A stretch of 64,000 nt of DNA from Hyaloperonospora brassicae (taxonomy: Eukaryota > Oomycota > Peronosporomycetes > Peronosporales > Peronosporaceae). The notes under the pieces were generated by a model that was given only the letters and a program-made list of their open reading frames with translations, did not search any database and was not told where the DNA came from. This document shows, one piece after another, positions 10,491 through 19,180 of this stretch (positions are counted from its first letter, which is position 1; each line of letters opens with the position of its first letter). Made by a program: the position numbers and the translations under genes. The stretch lies in the NCBI GenBank assembly GCA_947650285.1, contig CANTFL010000144.1, positions 639,786 to 703,785 of the forward strand. Reading direction: 5' to 3'.

Positions 10491-11367
10491 AGCAACCTCA
10501 AGAGAATTTGCAAATCTCTTGACGAAAGTTGCTCCAGATACACAATCGTTGTGTGTCTCTGCACCTGGTGATGACGTTTCGCTCATCACCTTGAAGTTGG
10601 AAGCGACAAATGATTTGTCGCTTCGTGCCCTAGTAGACTGTGGGGCGTCGAACAATTTTGTTCGTCGCCAGTCACTAGAGGGTCGTAGGCTCAAGTTCGT
10701 TGAGCGCGACATTCCCCTCACAAGGATGACGGTGCGCCTTGCAACAGGCGCATCGATAACCGTTGAGAAACGTGTAGTAGGAATCCACTACACGTTAGAG
10801 GGCGAACAGTACGATGATGACTTCATCGTACTAGATCTGGATGACAAATTTGATGTCATCCTGGGATTACCTTGGCTCAGAAAGTACGAGCCAAGAGTGA
10901 GCTGGCAGCATCGATCCGTGAAGATGCCTGCTGCTTGTTCATCAGATGGCCATCTGATGAACATCTTGGAGCGTCCACAAGCGTGTGGATGTTCTGCGAG
11001 TGAGTGCGATGGCCTCACTTGCGGTACGGTCGTTAGCACGACTGCACAAGATCACAGTGTAGTTGATCACTACACTGTGGAGCAAGCTCCCGGCGGCTGT
11101 ACAGAAGTACAGGCTGCGCCGAAGGTCCACCACTCGAATAAGTCGAGTGGACCGGGACATGGATGCATGCCTAGCGGGCAGCATCTTAGAAGAAAGAAGT
11201 CTGTTGCCCCCAAGGGGCAACATGAAAATCCTAGGTCGACTGGAGAGTCGACCGTAGAGGATCGGTTCCTGACTGTGGTTGCACAGCCACAGTCGGAAGA
11301 CGTCGAGGGAATAAGTCCCCACGTACTTGAGGAAGGAATTCCTCAAGAGTCGCTTGCTGAGGGATAA
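10459..11367 (+). CDS. Retrotransposon aspartic protease region of Pol
   Basis: Entered by -1 frameshift from Gag; no good independent start codon is seen. The retropepsin motif ALVDCGASNNFV (DCGA in place of the usual DSGA/DTGA) is followed by the flap and by VILGLPWLRKYEP, the conserved second half of Ty3-type proteases. It cleaves the Gag-Pol polyprotein. A Cys-containing tail (about 150 residues) has no recognised domain. The frame closes at TAA 11365, in the loop of a 10-bp-arm hairpin (11354-11379), and a second in-frame stop, TAG, follows at 11398 within a 10-bp palindrome. The reverse transcriptase continues in the same frame. Confidence 0.85.
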   Translation, partial: GSVGAERPTDPATSREFANLLTKVAPDTQSLCVSAPGDDVSLITLKLEATNDLSLRALVDCGASNNFVRRQSLEGRRLKFVERDIPLTRMTVRLATGASITVEKRVVGIHYTLEGEQYDDDFIVLDLDDKFDVILGLPWLRKYEPRVSWQHRSVKMPAACSSDGHLMNILERPQACGCSASECDGLTCGTVVSTTAQDHSVVDHYTVEQAPGGCTEVQAAPKVHHSNKSSGPGHGCMPSGQHLRRKKSVAPKGQHENPRSTGESTVEDRFLTVVAQPQSEDVEGISPHVLEEGIPQESLAEG

Positions 11368-11400
11368 GGCCCTCAGCAACCTGTGGAAGCAAGTTCCTAG

Positions 11401-14382
11401 GAAGAAACCGAGACGTTGAACGTCTTGGTTAATGACGGATCAAGCGTAGGCGCTTATACGCTTGATCTGATTGTGCCTCCGAAGTTGACTTCGGAGATAA
11501 CTCAGTTGCCAACGCTAGAACCGAAACGGTTCTTGCGTGATCTGCGTAGTGGCAAAGTCAAGCAGATCTGCATACTCGTCACAGAGGACGAGTATGTGAC
11601 CGACATTCGGTCGGCAACAGTATTTGCTGAGAACGAACGGGTTCTCAGCAGCTCATCGATGGACGAAAGTGTCCTCGATGAGAAGACTCGGATTGAGCGA
11701 TACGCGTCTCAATCCTGGGAGTCACTTCAGGCAAATCCTTTGTATAAGGATTTGATCGAATTCAGGGATGTGTTCCCTGAATCCGTACCTTGCGAGTTGC
11801 CTAAGGACAAAGGCACTCGACACGAGATCGAGCTCAAACCGGGCTCGAAATACTGTGTCATGAAGCAGTGGCCACTGCCTCGTGAACAAGTGATAGCGAT
11901 CGACAAGTTCTTTGCCGATCGCTTAGCAGCGGGCCATGTGAGGGAATCAACATCCCCTCACAGCTCTCCGACCTTCTGTGTGCGAAAGGCCACAGGAGGG
12001 TGGCGGATAGTGCACGCATTCAACAAGTTGAATGCTGCAACGGTACCGGCTCAGACGCCGATACCGAGGAAGGACGTAATCATAGATGGTATGTCAAAGA
12101 GTACCATCTTTTCGTCCATGGATCTGATGGATGGATTCTATCAGATCCTGATGCGTGAACGGGACGTCCCGTTCACGGCATTGAGTACCCCCAGCGGGAT
12201 GCTGTGGGAGTGGCTAGTGATGCCACAGGGGCTGAGTAATGCCCCTGCAACATTCAACAGATGTGTAACAAATCTGTTGAGACCGGTGCGAGACTTCGCA
12301 CCGAGTTACTTCGACGATGTGTTCGTCCATAGCCGGGCTATGGACGGAAAGACGGACGTTGAAGTTCACAGAACTCACGTTCGTCAGGTTCTTCAACTTA
12401 TGCGCAAGCATAAGTTGTACGCCAACCTCAAGAAGTGTATATTCGCGGCTAGCGAAATACCACTTCTTGGGTGCATCGTGGGTAAACACGGCGTACGCCC
12501 TGATCCCGAAAAGATCAAGGCGATCACCGACTGGCCAGTGCCAGTCGATGTCAAGGGACTAAGGAAGTTCCTTGGTCTTGCGGCGTACTTGCACAAGTAC
12601 TCGCGCAACTACGCCGAGATGACTGTTCATCTTTCTTGCTTGCTCAAGAAAAATGTCAAGTGGTCATGGAACGCTGAGTGCCAGCGTTCCTTTGAAGGTA
12701 TCAAGCGGAGCTTGATGCAATCGCCGATCTTGGCGATTGCAGATCAGGACAGACCATTTCATGTGGTCTGTGACGCCAGCGATTTTGCAATCGGCTGTGC
12801 GTTAATGCAATTTGATGCAGATGGCGCAGAGCGCGTCATCTGTTATCAGTCGCGTCAGCTGCAGGCAGCTGAGCGCAATTACCCAGTGCATGACAAGGAA
12901 CTCCTTGCCATGAAGTACGCACTGGCTAAGTTTCGCGTCTATCTCTTGGGAGATAGACCGTTTATTGTCTATACGGACCATGCGTCACTACGCACGGCCG
13001 TAAACAGCCCACACCTCTCGCAAAGAATGGCGAGGTGGCTGTCTCTCTTCGCGGAGTATAACTTCTCCGTGGAGTATAAACCAGGACGACTCAATGTCGT
13101 CGCTGATGCGCTTTCGCGCCGGCCCGATTTCGAGCCGGACGCACAATCCAACAGTGAGGATAAGCCCACTGTTGCGACACTGACAGCCAGTGTCCCGTCG
13201 TCAAGCTTACTTGACGACGTACGAAAGGCATACGCGGAAGATAAGGATCTTCTGCGATTGATGGATCATCTGGTGGATCCATCCAGTAAATCCTTGAAGA
13301 ATTTACCGGCTTTGTACCGATCCTCATCGGATCGGTACACAACGCGTAACGGACTGTTATATTATACAGCCGTTGACGGCGACACGCCTCGTGTCGTCGT
13401 ACCCGCTCATCATGATTTGCGGTTGCGCATCATGTACGAGTGTCACGATGCCCCAACAAGCGGCCATCGTGGAAGGGAAAAGACTTACCTCACGGTAAGT
13501 CGTGACTTTTACTGGCCCCGCCAGTATCAGTTTGTTCGCAAGTATATACGTGCTTGCGAAGTTTGTCAACGGGTGAAGCCTAGTCCTTCATCCCGTGCGC
13601 CATTGCAGCCTCTGCCTGTTCCGACAGAGTGCTGGCAGTCCGTTTCAATGGACTTCGTCTTCGGGTTTCCCGAAGACGCTCACAAGAATAATGGTATTCT
13701 TGTGTTTGTAGACCGATTCAGCAAGATGGTCCATCTTGCTGCTGTCCCTGAGTCAATCAAGGCTCAAGGTTGTGCTCGTGTCTTTCTAGACACGGTCTTT
13801 AGACTCCACGGGTTACCCCGTGAGCTCGTATCCGACCGTGACCCTCGGTTCACGGCGGAATTTTGGCAAACCGTGTTCCATACTCTCGGAACACGATTGA
13901 AGATGTCCACTTCTGACCATCCAGAAACAGATGGTCAGACGGAACGTGCGAACCGTGTCCTCGAAGAGATTCTTCGAGGATATGTCCACTCGTTTCCGAG
14001 TTGGAGCGAATTCCTACCCATGGTGGAATTCGCCATCAATAATTCGGTGCATGCTTCAACACAGCACACACCGTTTTACGTGAATGGCCTACGCCATCCA
14101 CGAGTGCCCACCCTTATAGAGTGTAACTCTTGGATAAGGGGGGAGGGACTCGCTCGAGCAAAAACCGTTTTGGCTCTTGCTCATCACGTGTCGACGCAAA
14201 CGTCGTCACGTATGATGCCGATGTCGATCAAGTCGACATCGATGAAGAAGATCATCTCAATAATAGCGAAGACGCTATTATTGATTCGGATGATGATGAC
14301 GATGCTGGTATATTCAGCATCGCCAACGATTATGTCAGCGAGGAAGAAGACAACCTCGCTGAAGAAGAGAGCAATCTCTTAG
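11401..14382 (+). CDS. pol: Retrotransposon reverse transcriptase-RNase H-integrase region of Pol
   Basis: Same frame as the protease, after the stop at 11398; no ATG near its start, so it is probably translated only by readthrough or is disabled here. Reverse transcriptase: VRKATGGWRIVHAFNKLN, MPQGLSNAPATF and the active-site YFDD at 12307-12318. RNase H: VVCDASDFAIGCALMQ and YTDHASL. Integrase zinc finger HHCC (GHRGREKT...CEVCQRVK) at about 13440-13570, then the DDE core: MDFVFGF, VSDRDPRF and HPETDGQTERANR at about 13640-13960. True coding ends near 14140, by a run of six G; the following residues to 14382 are out-of-frame. Downstream integrase sequence is in the -1 frame. Confidence 0.93.
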   Translation, partial: EETETLNVLVNDGSSVGAYTLDLIVPPKLTSEITQLPTLEPKRFLRDLRSGKVKQICILVTEDEYVTDIRSATVFAENERVLSSSSMDESVLDEKTRIERYASQSWESLQANPLYKDLIEFRDVFPESVPCELPKDKGTRHEIELKPGSKYCVMKQWPLPREQVIAIDKFFADRLAAGHVRESTSPHSSPTFCVRKATGGWRIVHAFNKLNAATVPAQTPIPRKDVIIDGMSKSTIFSSMDLMDGFYQILMRERDVPFTALSTPSGMLWEWLVMPQGLSNAPATFNRCVTNLLRPVRDFAPSYFDDVFVHSRAMDGKTDVEVHRTHVRQVLQLMRKHKLYANLKKCIFAASEIPLLGCIVGKHGVRPDPEKIKAITDWPVPVDVKGLRKFLGLAAYLHKYSRNYAEMTVHLSCLLKKNVKWSWNAECQRSFEGIKRSLMQSPILAIADQDRPFHVVCDASDFAIGCALMQFDADGAERVICYQSRQLQAAERNYPVHDKELLAMKYALAKFRVYLLGDRPFIVYTDHASLRTAVNSPHLSQRMARWLSLFAEYNFSVEYKPGRLNVVADALSRRPDFEPDAQSNSEDKPTVATLTASVPSSSLLDDVRKAYAEDKDLLRLMDHLVDPSSKSLKNLPALYRSSSDRYTTRNGLLYYTAVDGDTPRVVVPAHHDLRLRIMYECHDAPTSGHRGREKTYLTVSRDFYWPRQYQFVRKYIRACEVCQRVKPSPSSRAPLQPLPVPTECWQSVSMDFVFGFPEDAHKNNGILVFVDRFSKMVHLAAVPESIKAQGCARVFLDTVFRLHGLPRELVSDRDPRFTAEFWQTVFHTLGTRLKMSTSDHPETDGQTERANRVLEEILRGYVHSFPSWSEFLPMVEFAINNSVHASTQHTPFYVNGLRHPRVPTLIECNSWIRGEGLARAKTVLALAHHVSTQTSSRMMPMSIKSTSMKKIISIIAKTLLLIRMMMTMLVYSASPTIMSARKKTTSLKKRAIS

Positions 14383-15362
14383 CAGTGCGCACGAAGCGCA
14401 CTGCCAGACAAAACAAAGAGTCAGCAGAGAACTTCCTGCTGACTCGAGAAGCGGTAGTCCGTTTCGTTCAGGACTCCATCGCAAATGCGGTGGACCGTCA
14501 GAAACGGAACGCAGACAAGAATGGAAGAGCAAATGTTCTTTCATTTAAGGTTAACGACCTAGTACTACTGTCAACGGTAAACCTACCTGGACATGCAGTC
14601 ACTAGTGTCGGCAGTAGCAAACTACTGCCGAAATACATTGGGCCATTTCGAGTGTTGCATCGCAAGGGCAATGCATACACACTCGAATTGCCACGTAAGA
14701 TGCGCACGCATCCTACGTTTTACGTGGGGAGGCTCAGGTCGTACTGTCAGTACGAGCCTTCTTCTTCCGATGAAGATAGCCCCCACGTTCAAGAACATCC
14801 ATCAAGTTCTTGCGTTCGCGCTCCAGACGATCCGTCTGGTCGCGCAGATATGATACCTCGGAACTCAACCGAGATATCTCCCCGCGAGCTGTCGCCAGCT
14901 CGCCGAATAGGGAGCGGACATCCCGCTCGACCTGAAGCTGCGCCGTGGCATAATCGGCGCGATCCCTCGCCCGATCAGCCTCGTGACCCTTGCGGTTCTT
15001 CCGCACGGTATCGGTCAAAGCGTAGCGCCGATCGCGCTCGTGCTTCAAGTCATCGCGCAATTCATCGATTGCGCGATCCATCTCGTAAGGGTCGAGATGG
15101 TGAACAGAATCATCTGGAGGAGGTCTTTCCTCCTCCACCACATCCTTTGGTGGATGCTCACGGTGATCAACGCTTTCTAGTGGAGCGTATCTTGAATCAC
15201 CGTGACGATTCAGGATCAAGGACGAGCTACCTCGTCCAGTGGCGGGGGTATCCACCCTCTTGGAACAGCTGGGAGCCCCGCTCTCAGCTGTTGATGGATG
15301 TTGAAGGTCTCGTCCGCCAGTATGACGAGACCCATCCGATGAGTCCTGTGGCCCATCGGTAA
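14130..15362 (+). CDS. Integrase C-terminal part and chromodomain of Pol
   Basis: Continues Pol in the -1 frame after the break near 14140. It begins with an Asp/Glu-rich insert. The conserved integrase C-terminal region follows: [18 protein letters not shown], then [20 protein letters not shown] and [12 protein letters not shown], ending near 14750. About 135 residues of Ser/Pro/Arg-rich low-complexity sequence come next. A chromodomain closes the protein (about 15165-15345; [10 protein letters not shown]...[17 protein letters not shown]). Chromodomains of such elements steer integration to marked chromatin. The long linker is unusual and coincides with an antisense coding frame. The frame break is either a one-base deletion or a slip on the G run. 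Confidence 0.88.
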   Translation: MDKGGGTRSSKNRFGSCSSRVDANVVTYDADVDQVDIDEEDHLNNSEDAIIDSDDDDDAGIFSIANDYVSEEEDNLAEEESNLLAVRTKRTARQNKESAENFLLTREAVVRFVQDSIANAVDRQKRNADKNGRANVLSFKVNDLVLLSTVNLPGHAVTSVGSSKLLPKYIGPFRVLHRKGNAYTLELPRKMRTHPTFYVGRLRSYCQYEPSSSDEDSPHVQEHPSSSCVRAPDDPSGRADMIPRNSTEISPRELSPARRIGSGHPARPEAAPWHNRRDPSPDQPRDPCGSSARYRSKRSADRARASSHRAIHRLRDPSRKGRDGEQNHLEEVFPPPPHPLVDAHGDQRFLVERILNHRDDSGSRTSYLVQWRGYPPSWNSWEPRSQLLMDVEGLVRQYDETHPMSPVAHR

Positions 15363-16341
15363 ACACGCGCCCTAGGCGCTTGTAGACGGATTGCAAGTTT
15401 GCAATCGCGTCACGCATCTCACTCGAGATATGTGCCCTTCCCCAGGGCGAATTTAGGGAATACACGTCCCTATGTGCACGCTGCGAGTTGTCAACACAAC
15501 TCGCACAAGGGTCTCCCCATGTGAGGCAAGGAATGCCTGCCTCACTCGATAAACAATGCAACCGGTACCTAGCACCGGTTGGCGTTCGCCGTTCGAACCT
15601 GAGGCGTGTTGCCTCAAGTTTCTTGAGCCACCCTTCTCGTCAAAAATTCTTTACGTTTTGGACGAACGCGTTCCACGCAGCCAAAAGCGATGTTTTGTCA
15701 CGCTTTTGGTTGCTGTTGTACCATCGATGTCTAAGAAAGACATCGAGATAAAAATCTTCTTCAGCGCGAAATTCCTTCGCGCTGGAACTCAAGCCGTGAA
15801 GCTCGGTTGCATCGAATAAGGGTATTCGATGGTGTTGGCCTGTCTCGTGAGACAGGCTATTGATGAGTTGTTCGGGCAAACGCCACGGCTTCAACTCATC
15901 ACGCTTCACAGTGGTACCCTTGTCGGTACCACGGCTCCCAGATTGACGACGGCTCGCGCCATCGTCATCACGCTCGTGCGAAGACGCACGAGCCGGCGGT
16001 GGTGAAGAATAGAACTCACCACCCTGATCATCATCATCATCACTGCCGAACAGACTGTGATGCAAATCACGAGTCCGTTCGTTCGGCAGTGGTCTTGGCG
16101 AATACTGAGGCGTCGCCGGTGAGCGAGACGCCTCTGGAGCATTGCCCGAGTCAGACACGTCTGACTCGCCAGAGTAGATGACCTCTACATCAGGGTCATC
16201 GTGCGCACGCGGTGTGATACCGCGTGCACCTGCAGCACCTGTTGCTGCAGGCGAAGAAGGGGCGGCAGACGACGAAGCGTCTGCCGCAGAGGCTTGCACA
16301 GCACCAGGCTGTGTGGGTCTTGAGTCACCTCGCATAGACAT
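14734..16341 (-). CDS. Antisense ORF of the retrotransposon, one in-frame TGA
   Basis: Starting at ATG 16341, 131 bp from the 3' LTR, one minus-strand frame runs 535 codons to 14734 with a single stop, TGA at 15640-15642. Product not recognised. The N-terminus is Ser/Ala/Pro-rich, then acidic ([14 protein letters not shown] and an Asp run). A folded-looking part follows: [29 protein letters not shown], then past the stop [20 protein letters not shown] and PCASC, with four Cys that could bind metal. A low-complexity stretch comes next. The C-terminus is a long charged heptad-like region ([13 protein letters not shown] to [14 protein letters not shown]), probably a coiled coil, ending in a basic tail. 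Its last codon abuts the end of the sense integrase. A promoter in the 3' LTR read leftwards would suit it. No expression evidence; the stop suggests this copy is disabled. Confidence 0.6.
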
Positions 16342-16458
16342 GTTAACTATGCGAGGTCAAGCGGAAAGTGAATGGAACGGACCCAACAAGTGCTCCCTGT
16401 CCCAATGGTGGCCAACGGGTGGCCTCCATGTTTTCGATAGTCACACGGTGACTATCAG

Positions 16459-16471
16459 TTAAGGGGGGTGA
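16459..16471 (+). other. Polypurine tract
   Basis: A purine run (AAGGGGGG and neighbours) immediately before the 3' LTR at 16472, the usual primer site for plus-strand synthesis. Confidence 0.8.
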
Positions 16472-16862
16472 TGTAACGGGGCAGCCCGTTACATGAAATT
16501 GTCACTTTAAGGAAAGTGACAATAAAGAATATAAAGATGGATATTCTTTAAAACAATATCACCAAAGTGGTGATATTAAAGGGTCGACCAAAGGGTCTGT
16601 TCATTGGTTGATATCGTGATGATATCAACCCACCAATCGCCGCAAGACGCGCGCAGTGAGTGGTGACGAGACGTCACCATACATGCAGTTATATTAGTAT
16701 AATTGAATTAAGTCAAACGAAGAGACAGTAGTTTAAAGACTTAATTTATTAATATAACAGTTCTACTTTTACCCTACCTACGCTTCCTCGCTTGCCACGT
16801 GTACGTCTGTCGGGGCACTCAAAACCCTTGCGTTAAGTTACGCAAGGGTGTGCCCCGTTACA
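16472..16862 (+). repeat. 3' LTR
   Basis: 391 bp, same as the 5' LTR except G at 16656 for A at 9063. It is followed at once by the target duplication ATCAC. Confidence 0.97.
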
Positions 16863-16867
16863 ATCAC

Positions 16868-19180
16868 CGTGACAGGTGTTACAACAAATGTGTCGAATCG
16901 AGATATTATACTTAACTACATTGTGCTTTCCTGAAGCTTCTTAACAATAGAGTACTTGAAACAATACAATGATCGTAGAAGGAGATGCACAGCCGATACA
17001 AGCATTTTATACGTGAGCAACCCTAAGACGTTAGATGCAGATGTCACAAAGCGGGCTTATTTTGCTTCATTCTCCAAAGCGCGCGGGTAACATCGTCCTT
17101 ATTGACGTTTTAGTAGCGTAACAAACATGGTACATAAGCATGCAATTACATGAATTTTTAAAAACAGGACGGCGTGAAGAACATTCTATGGCAAAGGCGG
17201 CACTAGGGCGATCAAAATCGTGACTCCATCTTACGCTCAACAGCAGGTCCCATTTCATGGAGACGAACACCAAATGATGTTATACAACAAGATCTTGAAA
17301 ATAGTCGGCACCAATCACGTAACACCCCCACCGAAGGACCATATGGGTCTACAACCAGCTGAAGGGTTTGCTAGACGGTACGGTAGCCATGGGTAAACAA
17401 TATTGTACTGTCGTGTCACTACCCTTTTCGTAAAGATTGCTGAAGACGATGGCATTCTGAATGCCATTTAGTGGCTCTAGGTTACCATCAAACGAAATGC
17501 GGACTCACGGATACTTGATCAGAACGGCAACAACTGGCCAATCAGCATGCACACGAGTACCAATGTATGCATACTTAAGACCATAAACATCAGGTGAGTA
17601 GGTCCACCAAAATCAGTGCTAAAGGTACCCCGATAAAAGGTTCATTTATGTCCCATCCAGCTGAGTTTTTGTGCAGATAGACGACACGACTTCTACATCC
17701 ATAACCTGGCTTACTTATCGAAGTCCAAATAAACAATGACAACAACACTAAACCTTAGACAAGCACCAAGTCCCAAGACGAAAATTAATAAAAAGAAAAA
17801 GGAACCGGTGTCATTAACGATCAAGGGTCGAAGTGCGCTCATGACTCTTCGTACAATGGGTAAACCTTTTTAGAGCACGGAGGCTGCAGTGACTTTTGCT
17901 CGGGATCAATTTCGTGATTTTTACATCGCTTCTCTATCTAAAGGTAGAAGACGTACAACGTTCTTTGGAGTGAGGGCTCGCATCTGATGCTTACTCGCAG
18001 CTCTAACAGTTTTATTGCCAATCCCGGACCGATAGACCACATCAACATGTCACAAAGATATTCAGTGCACATGGGTAAAGGTTTGTCAAGATCGTGGATA
18101 CTTGATTACAGATGGGATTAGATCACCGGCGTATTGAAAAGATGGAAAAGATAATTAGCAACGCGATAAGCTGCCGCAAACAACAAGGCAAGTTCTTTAC
18201 ACATTCATTACCTTTCTGATTGTCAAGTCTGAATAAGATTTCGAATAGCTTTTGGACAAAGCACTTTATGTAGATCGTATCAGGTGAAAAGAATTAAAAT
18301 CTGTATACATATGTTAGCAATCCGAGGTTTCGCTAAATCCTAATCGGTCGTTACGATTAAAAATGTCGGTGCGCTGCAGCTCTCTGGGATATACTTGCCA
18401 CACACTGGACCGGGTACCAAGCGTACTGCTAGTGTCATACTAATCCTGAGATACGTGCGCAGCAGACATTTACATGTTATGCTGTTGCGCTGAAGGAGTT
18501 TTATAGGGAAGGGTATGATACGATGTGGAAGAGGCCAAGCCGGTACAAAATATATGTCACTCTTTTCCGCGAATGTCAAGTGCTATATGGGTAGAACGAT
18601 ACAATTCCGAGTACTGGATAGTGTCGATCGATATTCGCAGGAGCACAGCAAGTTTTGGGCCCCTTAGTCTTCAAATATCGTGCGATACCGATGTGAGAGC
18701 GTTAGCATGTAGCGTATAATTGGTTGGGTATCATAATATATGCGTGCATCAAGATTATTGATCGCGAGCCCAAAATATTTGAAATTGGCCTCAGCTACGG
18801 TAAGCTTCGGGTCATCCTTCAAGAAAGTTATCCTGGCTTAGTATTTACCATGAATATTGCACATAGATAATCAAATTCTGTGAATGGAATACCTGATTCA
18901 ATCAAAACTGCAGTGCTGCTTGACGTTCAATCGCGAGCGGCAAAAATCAGGTCTCAGATCAATCTACACATTCAACTTTCTTAGGGGGTGCTAGGTATAG
19001 CCATACGGATAGTGGATAAGATTCGGACAAAGGCTATGTCATGAATTGACATTTATACGGCATATTCTCAGCGTGTACTGTCACTAGAATATAGCCGCTC
19101 GTAAGAGTCAAAGAATGTAGGCGTGATCCATACACAGTATTGCTGCGTCACGGGATCAAGGCCATGAACTTATAGGCCTG
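16868..19180. other. Gene-free decayed stretch
   Basis: AT-rich, dense in stops on both strands. No domain recognised; by position the right part may be older Copia sequence. Confidence 0.45.

Larger units (their letters stand above)
8874..16867 (+). mobile_element. Ty3/Gypsy LTR retrotransposon with chromodomain and antisense ORF
   Basis: Element proper 8879-16862 (7984 bp), flanked by the 5-bp target duplication ATCAC at 8874-8878 and 16863-16867. The two 391-bp LTRs differ at one position seen by eye (A at 9063, G at 16656), so insertion is recent. Order: LTR, primer-binding site, Gag, protease, reverse transcriptase, RNase H, integrase, chromodomain, polypurine tract, LTR. The integrase-before-chromodomain order puts it among chromoviruses. 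An antisense frame covers 14734-16341. Pol carries two in-frame stops (11365 and 11398) and a frame break near 14140, so this copy is probably non-autonomous unless recoding is used. Short perfect inverted repeats tile the whole element. Confidence 0.96.
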
